Notes: generated from the letters alone by a model not told the origin. Positions 43,286 to 54,008 are shown, counted from the first letter of the stretch. The stretch: DNA of 64,000 nt from Chthoniobacteraceae bacterium (GCA_028293625.1 JAQGOL010000042.1:1-64000); one strand, 5' to 3'. Made by a program: numbers and translations.

Positions 43286-44911
43286 CTACTCTGCGGCGAT
43301 GTGCGCGCCCTTTTCGGCTACGGAACGTTTCATCGTGAAGACGAGGAAAACGAGCGCGGCGGCCACGATGGCGGAGATCAGGAAGCTGTCGAAGTAGGCC
43401 AGGGCCGAGGCTTGCTCGTGACGGAGGTTGGCGAGGGTCTGCCAGGCCATTTGCTGGGCGGCAACGGGATCGCCCGATTGCTGGAGAAATCCGGATTGCG
43501 CCTGCTCGATAAAGGAGTGCACTGCCGGGTTGAGCGAGTCGAGGTTCTCACCGAGGCGCAGCGTATGAAATTGCTCGCGCCGCTCGACGATGGTTTTGGC
43601 CACGGAGGTCCCGACGCTGCCGCCTTCATTGCGAAGGAGTGCAAGCAGGCCGACGGCGGCGCCTCGCAGTTCCTGGGGGATCTGCTGGAAGGCGGCGACG
43701 TTAAGCGGCGCGAAGAGCATCGAGAGGCCGGCGATGACGACCACTCGGGGCCAGACGACTTGCCACGCCGTGATGTCCAGATTCATTCGCGACATCCAGT
43801 AGTTTCCCAATCCGAGCGTGCAGAGTCCCGCGGCCATGAGATAGCGCGCATCGACGCCACGACCCAGCAGCATGCCGACAATAAAAAGCACAATGACCGC
43901 GCCAATTCCCGCGGGTGAGAGCACCAGGCCCGAGGTTGTGGCGTCGTAGCCAAAGAGCGACTGCAACAGGCCCGGGAGGCTTGTGGTATTGGCGTAGAGC
44001 ACGCCAAACGCACAGAAGATGATGAGGCAGCAGGAGGCAAAATTGCGGTCACGCAGAGTGCGGAAATTGATCAGCGGATTCTTGATCCGCAGCTGGCGGA
44101 AGATGAGTCCACCGAGGCAACCGACAAAGAGCAGCGCGAGCGTCTGGATACGGAAAAAGGGGTCGCCGAACCAGTCCCACTCCTGTCCTTTGCTGAGCAG
44201 GATTTCCCAGCAGATCGTGGTCATGCCCAGCAGGATGAGGCCAAGCGAGTCAAAGGGCCGGTGCTCGCTTCGCATCCTGGCGCGTTCCGCTTCGAGGTAA
44301 GGCGGGTCAATGACGACAATCCGGCAGACAAAAAGTGCGAGCAGACCGACGGGCAGATTAAGATAGAAGATCCAGCGCCAGCCGTAGTTGTCTGTAATGA
44401 AGCCGCCGAGCGTTGGCCCCACTACAGGAGCAAGCAGCGCGGCGATGCCGAAAATGGTCATTGCCGTCCCTTGTTTTTCCTTTGGAAAGGCGTCAAGCAA
44501 TATGCCCTGACTGGACGGTTGCAATCCGCCGCCGGCCAGTCCTTGGAGAATGCGCGAGCCGATGAGCATCGGCAGGCTTGTAGCCATGCCGCAGAGCAGC
44601 GATGCCAGCGTAAAGATGGCGATCGACCAGAGGAAGTAATTGCGCCGCCCAAGCCGGACGCCGAGCCAGCCGGAGATCGGCAGGATGATGGCATTTGCCG
44701 CGAGGTAGCTCGTGATCACCCACTCGCTATCGGTGGCCGGGGCTGACAATCCGCCGGCCATGTAACGCAGCGCCACATTCGCGATGGTGGTGTCGAGCAC
44801 TTCCATGAAGGTCGGTATGACCACGGCGAGCGCGACAATCCACGGATTGAAGCTCCGCGCAACCGACGAAGCGGCGGGAGCCGGAGCGGCCACGGATGCG
44901 GCTGCGCTCAT
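43286..44911 (-). CDS. DHA2-family (EmrB/QacA) drug:proton antiporter, second system
   Basis: A 541-residue 14-TM MFS exporter: FMEVLDTTIANVALRYMAGG in TM1, WLGVRLGRRNYFLW in loop 2-3, and AALLAPVVGPTLGGFI as motif C. It is a paralogue of the exporter at 32178-33815. The ATG overlaps the stop of the EmrA-like adaptor upstream (ATGA, 44908-44911), so the two form one unit. There is no channel gene and no adjacent regulator, so it must borrow an outer membrane channel, perhaps that of the other operon. Confidence 0.93.
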   Translation of the reverse strand: MSAAASVAAPAPAASSVARSFNPWIVALAVVIPTFMEVLDTTIANVALRYMAGGLSAPATDSEWVITSYLAANAIILPISGWLGVRLGRRNYFLWSIAIFTLASLLCGMATSLPMLIGSRILQGLAGGGLQPSSQGILLDAFPKEKQGTAMTIFGIAALLAPVVGPTLGGFITDNYGWRWIFYLNLPVGLLALFVCRIVVIDPPYLEAERARMRSEHRPFDSLGLILLGMTTICWEILLSKGQEWDWFGDPFFRIQTLALLFVGCLGGLIFRQLRIKNPLINFRTLRDRNFASCCLIIFCAFGVLYANTTSLPGLLQSLFGYDATTSGLVLSPAGIGAVIVLFIVGMLLGRGVDARYLMAAGLCTLGLGNYWMSRMNLDITAWQVVWPRVVVIAGLSMLFAPLNVAAFQQIPQELRGAAVGLLALLRNEGGSVGTSVAKTIVERREQFHTLRLGENLDSLNPAVHSFIEQAQSGFLQQSGDPVAAQQMAWQTLANLRHEQASALAYFDSFLISAIVAAALVFLVFTMKRSVAEKGAHIAAE

Positions 44912-46422
44912 GGCTTGGCGGCTGGAGCTTGCGTTGATTCCTGGAGAAACCTGCCCGCGCTCGGGCCGCTTGGCGCCGTCTTCAAATCGACCACAGGTTC
45001 GACCGAGAGGCCGACGAAGAGCGGCACCTTGTCCGGCTCATAATTCACCAGGTCGATCCGCACCGGCAACCGTTGCACGACCTTGACGAAATTCCCCGTC
45101 GCATTCTGCGCGGGCAGTATTGAGAGCGTGGAGCCTGTCCCCATGGTGAAACCGGAGATGCGTCCCTCAAAGATCCGCTTACTGCCATACATATCCGTCC
45201 CCAGCTCCACGCGCTGGCCGATCCGCAGGTCGCGCAGCTGCGTTTCCTTGAAGTTCGCATCGACCCAGATATCGCGGAGAGAGCGGATAACCATGAGACT
45301 CTGACCAACTTGCACGTTGTTGCCGGGGTTCACATTGCGACGCGTGATCACCCCGTCGATCTCCGCCGCGATGCCGCAATAGCGCAGGTCGAGCTTCGCC
45401 TGATCAAGATCTCGCTCGGCGCGTAAAAGGCCTGCTTCAGCCTGCTTCAAGCCGGGCGCTTTTTTAATGATCTCGGCGTAGATGCGGTCGATGTCGCCGC
45501 CGGGATCACGCTTGTAAAATTCCTCCACGACCTGTCTCGGCGTCAGATCGAAGGAGGAAGGGACGACGCCAAGTTGCGCGGCCCCGTGCATCAATTCCGC
45601 CGTCGCCTGGCGCACGGAGGAGAATGTCTGGTCCAAATCGGCTGGAACGTCCGTGAGCGGCTTTCCCTCGGGCGGTTTGCCGGTGAGGCCGAGCGCGGTT
45701 CGCGCCTGATAAACGCTCTCAAGCGCCTGCGTTACCTGCGCCTTCGCCACGTCCAGCGCTTCACGCTTTTGATCGAATTCCTCCGCGCTCACCACTTTTG
45801 TCGCGAGCAGTTTTTTCGAACGCTCAAACTCCGCTTCCGCCAGTACAAGCGTTGCCTTGCTCTGCTCCCACGTCGCCGCGCGCGCCCGGACCAGCGCGAT
45901 TTGATTGTCCACATCCTCGATGGCATGCACGAGCTTGAAGCGCAGGCCGCGCACCTGCCCGATCTGACCACGCACGGTTGCATCGGCCACCACGAGATCC
46001 GCCCGCGCGGCATCAACCGCCGCCTGCTTGATCGCCACCTGCACTTGGAAAGGCTCGGGATCGAGCTCCACGAGCACGTCGCCCTTCTTTACGCGGTTAT
46101 TGTCCTCCACGAACACGCGCGCCACCTGTCCCATTACGCGCGGTGCCACAAAAGTGGCGTAGCTGTTCACATAAGCGTCGTCGGTCGAGATCGTGTGAAG
46201 CGAGTGCAGAAATCGCGGCACGCCGATGCACACGATCAATAGCACGACCACGAGCGCGGCCACCACCCGCAGCCAGCGGCGCTTTGGGTGAACATCAGCC
46301 GCCGGTTTCGGATCTGTCGGCTGTGCGGAAGGAGATTCGTTGGCGGGTGTTTTCGATTCTTCGGGCATTTGATCGTGGCGTGGCGGGTTTAAGTCCGACA
46401 GTTCAGCTGGGTCAGGTTCCAA
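44908..46422 (-). CDS. HlyD/EmrA-type adaptor protein, second system
   Basis: A 504-residue adaptor: a Pro/Glu-rich cytoplasmic N-terminus, one TM segment (WLRVVAALVVVLLIVCIGVP), lipoyl halves (VFVEDNNRVKKGDVLVELDP and YCGIAAEIDGVITRRNVNPG) around a long coiled-coil hairpin, and the C-terminal barrel. It is longer than the first system's adaptor because of a bigger hairpin. A second in-frame ATG at 46368 (MPEESKTP) is an equally good start. It is cotranslated with the DHA2 exporter. The 210 bp upstream show no clear regulator site. Confidence 0.9.
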   Translation of the reverse strand: MEPDPAELSDLNPPRHDQMPEESKTPANESPSAQPTDPKPAADVHPKRRWLRVVAALVVVLLIVCIGVPRFLHSLHTISTDDAYVNSYATFVAPRVMGQVARVFVEDNNRVKKGDVLVELDPEPFQVQVAIKQAAVDAARADLVVADATVRGQIGQVRGLRFKLVHAIEDVDNQIALVRARAATWEQSKATLVLAEAEFERSKKLLATKVVSAEEFDQKREALDVAKAQVTQALESVYQARTALGLTGKPPEGKPLTDVPADLDQTFSSVRQATAELMHGAAQLGVVPSSFDLTPRQVVEEFYKRDPGGDIDRIYAEIIKKAPGLKQAEAGLLRAERDLDQAKLDLRYCGIAAEIDGVITRRNVNPGNNVQVGQSLMVIRSLRDIWVDANFKETQLRDLRIGQRVELGTDMYGSKRIFEGRISGFTMGTGSTLSILPAQNATGNFVKVVQRLPVRIDLVNYEPDKVPLFVGLSVEPVVDLKTAPSGPSAGRFLQESTQAPAAKP

Positions 46423-46631
46423 GCGCTCGGTTCAGAACTATTGGGAATGTCCGCGCTGGCCATGCGGTCACCCGTTGGAGCCGGCCTCCTCATAAATGCG
46501 ATTCACTGCAAGCGTTAAAATGAAGATGGCAAGCAGTGAGCATGATGGCGGGACTCCAGGATTTGATAAACTCCAAAATATCGGTGTTTAGCTTGTCCTT
46601 TTCGGTAAATGTGAGCCATCTGACTAGATCT

Positions 46632-49600
46632 TCAACTTTGCGTCCTCCTCCCTTGAACCTTCAAGGTGCGTCCCAAACGCCGGGTAGCGAATACGCCCAG
46701 AAGAAGGACGCCGGTTCCCCAGTTTCCTGGTTCCGGCACCGCGCTGATTGAGAGATCAAGCGTGTGATTGGTGATCTTGAATGAGTAATCGGAGAGTTCA
46801 GTGCCGGCCAGCAAGGTGCCAAACGAGAAATCGCCAATATCAAAATTGTTGAGTGTCGCCCCGCCGAAGTCGAACAAGGTAAAGGTGCCGCCGGCCTTCA
46901 GGTCGTAATCGCCGGCATCGGCCAGATTCAGCGTGATGCCGCCGAAACCGCCCGGGCCGGTCAGTGTACCGGCGCTGATGCGCAGGAGGTCGCTGAGGTA
47001 GCCGAGTTGGAAATCGAGCGTTGAGCCGCTGTTGAGAGCAAGGCCGTTGGTAAAGGTCAGCGTCCCGGGCGAGTTGCCGGGGGCGAGATGTCCGCCGCTT
47101 TGAATGGTGGTCAGCCCGCCGATAAAACCACCGCCGCCAAGGGTCGCTCCGGAGCCGACTGTAACGGCGCCGGTCCCGACACCTGAGCCCGTGAGGTTAT
47201 TTACAAGAAGCGTACCCTGACCAATGGCCGTGCCGCCCGTGTAGGTGTTGGCGCCAGTCAGCGTGAGCGCCCCGGTGCCGGACTTGATAAAACCATCGGA
47301 GCCGGTGCCGGTGCCGTTGGAGACGACGGATGTGATCGTGACGGCGCCACTGTTGGTCAGCGTGAAATTGCGCGCCTGATTGTTCTCTGCGAGGATAAAT
47401 GTGCTGCCGGCAAAAGTGGTCGGACCTGAGTTGGAAATCGTGAGGACACGGCCCGCGCCGCTGCTGGAGAAATTCCCATTGAACGTGAGCGCCGATGAAC
47501 CGCCGATGCCGGAGTTGGCGGCGAGCGCCAGAGGATTGGACAGGACACGCGCGGTGCCGTCACCGCTCAGGGCGCCGCCATTGAACGAAACGCTGCCCGT
47601 ACCGAGGTGTTCGCGATGATGCCGCCGTAAGTGAAGTTGCCACCCGCATTGCTCGTGTCGAGGCCGAGGACTGATCCGCCCAGGAACCCGCCCGTGGCGG
47701 TGCCGAGGCCTTTTACGATATCGAGATTTCCCGCAGTGAATTCACCCGCTCCGCCGACGTTAAAAGCGGCGGTGGCACCGGACGCAACGGTAAGATTGGC
47801 GGCTGTCCAACTGGCGGTCGCGCCGTTGTAGAGGGACGCCGTTTTGGCGAATTGCAAGGTGCCGGCCGAAACCCTCGTGGCGCCGGAGTAATTGTTAGTG
47901 CCCGAAAGCACAAGTGTGCCGGTTGAAGTCTTGGCCAGGCCGCCCGCGCCGGTGACCGCCCCGGAAAGCGTCAGCGTATTTCCGCTTGCGACATCCATCG
48001 TGGCGGTAATGCCCATGTTGATCGCCACATCGTTACCCGGGGCAATACTTCCCTTGGTAATCTGCAGTGTGGAGTTGCCTGAAAAAATGAGTCCGCTGGT
48101 GCCAAGGCTTGCTGCCGTGACAGGGTTGACCGTCCCCTGCTCAATTGTGAGTCGGCCGCTGAAAGGATTGTTGGCCGCATCAAGAAAAAGTGAGCCCGAC
48201 CCGGTTTTCAAAAGTCCGCCGGTGCCGCTGAGCGAGCCTTCCCAATACATGATCTGCGTCGCGGCGGTCGGTGTGCTTAATGTGCTGACCGTGCCGGCGC
48301 GCAGCGTGGCGTTGGCGTAGGAGGTGAGCTGCGAGCCCTTGGCCTGCAAGGTGCCGCCGCCCAGTTCGAATATGTAGCTGGTTGGAGCCACGATCGAGAT
48401 GCCGGCCGAGCTGGCATCGCCCACCATTAGCGTGCCGCCCAGGAGATGATATTCCGGAGTGCCCGCATCAATATACAGGTACTGGGAAATATTCATGATG
48501 CCGCCGGTTTGATTGACCACGGCGTGGCTGGTGGCGGCGCCCTGGCCCAGGCGCAGGATGTGGCGGGCATTGACGGTGCCGCCGGCCGAGAGATTGAGGA
48601 TCGCGGTCGAGCCGCTGACGCCAAGCGCCATGGCGGCGGTGCCGGCGTTCAAGGTCGCCCCGTTGCCGCCGACGTTGATGGTGCAGACGGCGTCCGCGGA
48701 GTTGCCCACGGCAAAATTACTGCCCGTGGTGAACGTGCCGCCGTCCACTATGTTGAGCGTACTATTCCCGTCCATTCCCAGGATCGAAGAGGGGCTGGTG
48801 ATCCAGCTGGAGCCGGCGCCTGTTACGGTGATATCCGTCGCGCGCGCCCCGCCGACGGTGGTGGTGCCGATCGCGGCCGTGGTGCTGGTCACCTTCCCGT
48901 CGGCGCTTATCATCACCGTCGTGGTGCCCGCGCCGCCCAACGTCAGGGCCGACGGCGTGGTGAAGGTGGAGTTGGCGCCGGTGACGACAAAATCAGCGGT
49001 CTGTCCGGTCGTGGGCGCAAACGCAGCCGAACGCGTGGTGAAGGTGACCGCGCCCCCATTGGAGACGGTCAGCGAACCGCTGGTCCCCGCCGTGAGGGAC
49101 AACGCGGTACCGGTCGTGGCGCTGAAGTTCCATCGCGAGTTGGCGCCATCGACAGTGACAGCGCCAAGGGTGCCGGCGTTGCCTCCAAGCTTCGCGGTGA
49201 TGTTTTTAACGATCGCTCCATTGTCGATCAGCAGCGAACCGTTGGCGGTGCCACCGATCGTCAGGGCCGGCGCCGACGCACTCGCCACGCCGATGGAAGC
49301 CGTGCTGCCGCGCACAATGAGTGTGCCGGCGCCCACGGTGGTTGCTCCGATGAAAGTGTTCGCACCCGAGAGAATCAGCGAGCCGCTGCCGGACTTGGTG
49401 AATTTGGTGGCCGCGCCGGCCAGAACGGAGGAAATCGTTTGTGTGCCGCTGCCGGTGTCGATGGAGCCGGACGGGCCGAGCGTCAGAGTATTTCCAGCAA
49501 TGGTATAACCGCTCGTGGTGAACGTGAGGCTGCCGGCGGAGATGGGCGCGCCAAGCGTGACCGTGTTGGCGGTTAGGCCGAAAAATGCGTTGTCGAAGTT

Positions 49601-49803
49601 GCTGTTGACTCAAGCTTGCAACGGGGCGCTCCCATCGGGGTTCAACGACCATGCCGGCGTCGTCGTGTTCCATGCGCCGGTCCCGCCGGGCCAGTAGAGC
49701 GAAGTCGCGGCGCGGAGTGATGGGGGGCGATCGAAGAGAGGAGAATCCAGGCCAGGAGAAGCCGGTTCAGTCTTGGGGTGGAGGTGGAAGCAAAGAAATT
49801 CAT
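46632..49803 (-). pseudogene. PEP-CTERM protein with autotransporter-type beta-strand repeats, broken
   Basis: A gene of about 1,057 codons: signal peptide (MNFFASTSTPRLNRLLLAWI), TSLYWPGGTGAWNTTTPAW near the N-terminus, many Gly/Thr/Ser-rich beta-strand repeats (GANTYTG- and SGTNNYSG-like), and a VPEP C-terminal sorting segment with a TM stretch and basic end. Three lesions interrupt it: a missing base in a G6/C6 run (49722-49727), an in-frame TGA at 49610-49612 where relatives have Trp, and a missing base near 47600-47606. Between the lesions the frame stays clean for hundreds of codons. Decay is recent, or these are assembly errors. Confidence 0.85.
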
Positions 49804-49863
49804 AGGGTGGTGGGCTAAACAGCCCGGTTGAACCCGAATGAATGCAAAGCCACAAACCGGGAA

Positions 49864-49889
49864 ACCCAGTAGCGCTACGGGGTTTTTTG
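49864..49889. terminator. weak hairpin terminator after the LuxR-type regulator
   Basis: CCC-A-GTAG-CG-CTAC-G-GGG followed by six T on the plus strand; on the minus strand the same stem is followed by TTT only. It lies between the regulator gene at 49957 and the start of the broken PEP-CTERM gene. One mismatch in the stem lowers confidence. Confidence 0.35.
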
Positions 49890-49956
49890 GGCGGGATCGG
49901 GCGGCACTGGCCGCCTCCGATTCGCGGAAGGAGGTTGGGAGGTTAAAAAACCAACC

Positions 49957-50616
49957 TCACCCCGTGGCGGTCCAGCCGCGCCGTTGAGCAATGGTCATCA
50001 GGTCGGCCAAGTTCTTTGCGTTAAGTTTCGCCATCATGTTGGCCCGGTGAAACTCCACGGTGCGTGCGCTCAAGCCCATCAGTCCGGCAATTTCGCGGTT
50101 GGTCTTTTTGCCGAGCACGAAGCTGAGCACCTGCTGTTCGCGTCGGGAGAGGATCTTGCCCACGCCTTCGGAATTGGCACCTTCGCGGGCGACCGTTTCC
50201 TTGAATTTCGAAGAGAAATAACGCCGCCCATCGGCGACGGCTTCGAGCGCCTCGGCCAGTAGTTCCGGCGTGGCATCCTTTTCAACGTAACCTTCCACGC
50301 CCGACTTGCGAATACGGGTGAGAGCCAATGGATTGACGAGCGAGGAAACCACCAGTGCACGGAGCTGAGGCCGCACCTGCCGCGCCGATTGCACCAACTC
50401 CAAGCCGTCCATCCCAGGCAATTGGTAATCCACCAGCAGCACATCGGGCCGGGCCGCCTCCACTTGCGATAGCGCTTCCTCCCCGGAACGCGCCGAGGCG
50501 ACCAGCACAAAGCCCGGCAGCTGTGCCAGCCAGCGTTCGAAAAAGGCCAGCACCATCCCCTGGTCCTCCACGACCATCGTGCGGACGCGGGTTGAAACTT
50601 CATTCGATGCGTTCAT
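49957..50616 (-). CDS. LuxR/NarL-family response regulator
   Basis: A 219-residue regulator. The receiver has VVEDQGM, the phosphoacceptor Asp in LLVDYQLPGMDG, and the Lys of YVEKDATPE. The NarL-type helix-turn-helix (about 155-210) contains LSRREQQVLSFVL and TNREIAGLMGLSARTVEFHR. ATG 50616 overlaps the stop of the kinase gene (ATGA, 50613-50616), so it is the cotranslated partner of that now split kinase. The longer open frame upstream is a read-through of the kinase. Its own frame is intact. Confidence 0.92.
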   Translation of the reverse strand: MNASNEVSTRVRTMVVEDQGMVLAFFERWLAQLPGFVLVASARSGEEALSQVEAARPDVLLVDYQLPGMDGLELVQSARQVRPQLRALVVSSLVNPLALTRIRKSGVEGYVEKDATPELLAEALEAVADGRRYFSSKFKETVAREGANSEGVGKILSRREQQVLSFVLGKKTNREIAGLMGLSARTVEFHRANMMAKLNAKNLADLMTIAQRRGWTATG

Positions 50617-51895
50617 GCGTTTTCCATCTCCACGGCGCTGGCGATCCGTTTTAGGATGAACCCAAATTCCGTTCCTCCATCCACGCCGGAGCGTGCCTCC
50701 AGCCGCAGACCCTGCGCCAGGCAAATCTCCCGGCAGAGCCGCAGCCCCATGCCTCCTGTTGCCGTCATCGGTTCGTCCTCGCCCGCCGCGAGCCGCGCTG
50801 CGACTTCCAGCGGCAGCGGGGGCCCATCGTTGCCAACCGTGAAGCGCACCCCGGCATCCGATTCCTCCGCGCGGAGGATCACGCGTGTGCGCGCAAACTT
50901 CAGCGCGTTCGCCAATAAATTTCGCACCAGCGTTTGCGCCAGCACCAGATCCGTTTCAACGCGCATTCCCTCCGGTATCTCAAGCATCAGCTTTAATCCG
51001 CCATGTTCGGCCAGCGAATGATGTAGTGCCACGGCCGGCGCGATCAATGCGCTTGCCGCATGCACTGCTGCAACGCGCGTGCCTGCCCGCAGCCGCGCCC
51101 ACAACACCAGATCCTCGATCATTAAAAGCAGCGCACGGCCGGTCCGCGCCACGTCCCGTGAAAACTCACCGGTTGCTGCATCCGCCGATCGCATCAGCCG
51201 GTTATCGGACTGCGCAGATCGTGGCCGATGACCGCCAGCATCCGGTCCTTGTCCGCGTTGGCGGATTGGAGTTCATGAGTGCGCTCCCGCACTTCCTCCT
51301 CCAACTCATCCGCGTAAGCTTCCTCGATCATGCGGCGATGCTCGGCTTCCTCCACGAGTTGTTGCTGACCCCGCGCAAACCGCTCCGCCACGGCCAGCGA
51401 GAGCATCAGCATCTCCAGCGCTGAACCGATCATGAGCCCCCGCATCCCGGCGTCGCGAAACAACGAATCCCAATACCATACCGTCACCATTGGTAAGGAG
51501 CCGGCAAACAGGGAGCCGAACGACACCATAAAAAAACGGGCCTGCCACATTCCAGCCCGCCACGCGGCCAGCGCCAAGACGAGAAGCCCGGCATGCGTGA
51601 TGCCGATAGCCATGGCCGCCACCCGCAGCCATGAGATCCCCGGCGTCATCGTGATTAAGGCAGCCAGAGCCAGCAGCACCAGCATCCATCCCCGCACCCA
51701 ACGGTCGGAACGTGGGAAACGGCTCTTCAATTCCAGAAATATCCGCACAAATTGGGTGAGGAAAAGCCCGCTCAATGCCATCGCCATCGTCAGTGCGGTT
51801 TCCAATCCCGGTGAGCAGATCGCACAGCCGAGTTCCGGCAGTTGAGCGCGCGCCAGAAATATTGCCGGCATGTTTGCAAGAATGTAATGATTCAA
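50613..51895 (-). pseudogene. split and N-terminally short sensor histidine kinase (7TMR-DISM type)
   Basis: The first part (51194-51895) holds membrane helices of the 7TMR-DISM type, a coiled coil (EEVRERTHELQSANADKDRM) and the H-box VIGHDLRSPITG, then TGA. The second part (50613-51194), in another frame, continues LMRSADAATGEF with the rest of the dimerisation helix and an HATPase domain (N-box LLANALKFA, G1-like VGNDGPP, G2 TGGMGLRL). Stop and restart overlap as TGATG. Adding one base joins them. The usual periplasmic sensing part before the helices is missing. It precedes the LuxR-type regulator. Confidence 0.8.
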
Positions 51896-52074
51896 GTCGG
51901 GACAGGTGGTTAAAGCTTAGATGAGACTGGCCGCGGATGAACCAGCGCACCGAATGATGCAGAAAGCACATTGTCAACTTCAGCAGCCGTGGACAAAGGA
52001 ATCCCCTCTGTCCAATGACATAGGCAGCGTGGTCCGAAACTGCGTTTTACCCGCGCCTTACTCAGAACCTACCG

Positions 52075-52110
52075 CTTTGCACCTGCCTCTTTTTTTGCCG
52101 GGGTGCAAAG
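52075..52110. promoter_or_regulatory. 9-bp inverted repeat in the gene-poor stretch
   Basis: CTTTGCACC, an 18-nt loop with seven T, then GGTGCAAAG. It lies about 180 bp upstream of the split kinase, in the 870-bp stretch 51896-52763 that otherwise shows no gene I can support. One plus-strand ORF there (52231-52575) has a hydrophobic N-terminus but no family signature. Confidence 0.35.
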
Positions 52111-52763
52111 AATCCGGGGTCCTGCCCACTATAGTTAAAGAGCATGCGCATGTGGCCGGCCTGCACGCTGATGCACTCTTTATGAATGCATCATCATCAT
52201 CGCCCAGCCAGGATTCCGGGGTAAATTACTTTGGGCGAGTCGGCGAGCGTGATTTGGAGCGCACTGCTTTTCTTCTCTCCGATACTCGTCTTACTCCTCC
52301 GCAAGATCCTTGGGTTTATCTTCCTGGCGGGTTTTTACGCGACTCCGAACTTTAGGCTGAATAGCGAAATTGAGACCCGTATAGTTGATGCGCGGCTTTG
52401 TATTACGATGCCTGGGAAGCCTCTATTTCACAGGATCCGGCATGAAATTCAGACAGGTAAACTGCAGGAAAAAATAGACAGACACGCGGAAATTTTCTAT
52501 AATCGAAGCGATCCTCTCGGATCCCTGGATTATCAAAACCCCGCTTCACCAGCTTCTTACCACAGGCCAGTCTAAACAACCATCCCTTCGTTTCCGGCAT
52601 CCGTTACTCCGGGGAATTCGACAAACAGGAGTATTCGTTTTTGCCGACTGAAAGTTCAACGGCCGGGCAATCTATATAGCTCGTGCTTCCGGGGACATAC
52701 CCGCCCATCCGGAACCCTTTTTCCGCATCCATCAATCTTCATTTCTAAAAGCCAAAATTTCTT

Positions 52764-53525
52764 ATGCCTTTGCACAAACACGACATCCTAAACCTTCTTC
52801 CTCTCGCAGTCGGACTGGCGCTCGCCACCACCGCCTCCGCCACTGACTACACATTCAATCTTGCTCCCTCCGATATTAATAACGGTATCCTCTCGGCAGG
52901 CGGCACTGGCGGTGAAAGCATTCCCATCGGATTGGCCGACTCCCCGATCGGGTGGGAATCCGGCTCTTTTGTCAGCAATATTGACGGCGCGGGCAACCGC
53001 TACTCCCAGCTTTACGTCAACCTTCCTCTGGCGCTCGGCGTTTCCTCCATCACCCTGGACGACCTTGCCGGCATCAAATATTTCACAAAGGAAGGCACGA
53101 CCAATGCCCTCGATTGGGCTCTGCGCATCTACACCAAGCCCGTTGCCGGCGTTACCAGCTTCTATCAATACCGTTTTGACAGCATCAACCCGGCCGGCAG
53201 TAATGAATGGAGCCTTTGGGATGCCAATACGGCCGGCTGGTTTACCAACGTCAGCGATCGCAGTAACGGCGGCAACACCAATACCGCCATCAGTCAAAGC
53301 CTCTCGCAATTGACGGGCAATTATTCGGGTGATCTTCTTTATTTCTCCCTCTTCACAGGGGCTTCCGGCAACACCAGCCCGCTCAGCAATGGCCTCGACG
53401 GTCTCGTCGTCACCATGGCCAACGGCGACGCCGTCCGCATCAACATGGTTCCCGAGCCCGTTACCGCCTCCTTTCTCGTTCTTGGCAGCCTTCTCCTGCT
53501 GAGGCGCCCACGCCGCACTTGCTGA
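52764..53525 (+). CDS. PEP-CTERM sorting-domain protein
   Basis: A 253-residue exported protein. Signal peptide (LLPLAVGLALATTASA), a beta-rich mature domain with Ser/Asn/Gly-rich loops, and the C-terminal signal MVPEPVTASFLVLGSLLLL followed by RRPRR. That tripartite tail (VPEP, TM stretch, Arg cluster) is the substrate mark of exosortase systems, which cleave and anchor such proteins in bacteria that make exopolysaccharide. The exosortase itself is not in the window. The middle domain belongs to no family that I can name. A hairpin covers the stop codon. Confidence 0.88.
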   Translation: MPLHKHDILNLLPLAVGLALATTASATDYTFNLAPSDINNGILSAGGTGGESIPIGLADSPIGWESGSFVSNIDGAGNRYSQLYVNLPLALGVSSITLDDLAGIKYFTKEGTTNALDWALRIYTKPVAGVTSFYQYRFDSINPAGSNEWSLWDANTAGWFTNVSDRSNGGNTNTAISQSLSQLTGNYSGDLLYFSLFTGASGNTSPLSNGLDGLVVTMANGDAVRINMVPEPVTASFLVLGSLLLLRRPRRTC

Positions 53526-53540
53526 GCCCCGGACTCAGCA
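53520..53540 (+). terminator. hairpin spanning the stop codon of the PEP-CTERM gene
   Basis: TGCTGAG, loop CCCCGGA, CTCAGCA: a perfect 7-bp stem that contains the TGA. A second imperfect GCGGGGAG/CTCCCCCGC hairpin follows at 53553-53574. No T-run. Besides these, 53575-54008 shows no gene that I can support. Confidence 0.5.
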
Positions 53541-54008
53541 GGCAACCAGCATGCGGGGAGTTTCGCTCCCCCGCCCAGGACCGAATGTGAGCCGTTCAGC
53601 GGGCTCCCATTCGGTCCCGTATTCCAGATGGCGGTTTATTCGGATAGGTCGGCGCCATCGCTCGCGCCGGAGGTTTGAAGGCATTTTGAGCGGTTTTCCA
53701 AATTCGACTTTTCGCCGGTAAAAATCGTCCAGATGGTCCGGGTTTGGAACGGAGGAACGCATCTCAAGCCCTCCCATTGTACTCCGTTTTCTCACCGAAT
53801 ACGCAGGAAAATGGCGTCATGCAGAAGGTGTGGAGACAGATCCCGTAGATTGTTCTTCCAACTGTTGAGCAGTTCCCCGATATTCTGTTGTCCCTCAGTT
53901 CAATCCATCCAAGAAAAACGGCCTGCCGTTCGTCTTGGAGATTGTTCGGACATTTCGTCCAGAATCCCACAACGGCGGGGTTGCGCCGTGATGCTGCTGT
54001 TGTTGTTT

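Noticed and set aside
48446-49576. 376-residue plus-strand ORF rich in Gly, Arg and Ala
   Set aside because: Antisense to the beta-strand-repeat PEP-CTERM gene; the repeats produce open antisense frames.
52231-52575. 114-residue plus-strand ORF with hydrophobic N-terminus
   Set aside because: The tail has no protein character, there is no ribosome-binding site or conserved motif; left as unsupported.
53535-53795. 86-residue minus-strand ORF
   Set aside because: Arg-rich, no family signature, overlaps the hairpin region behind the PEP-CTERM gene.
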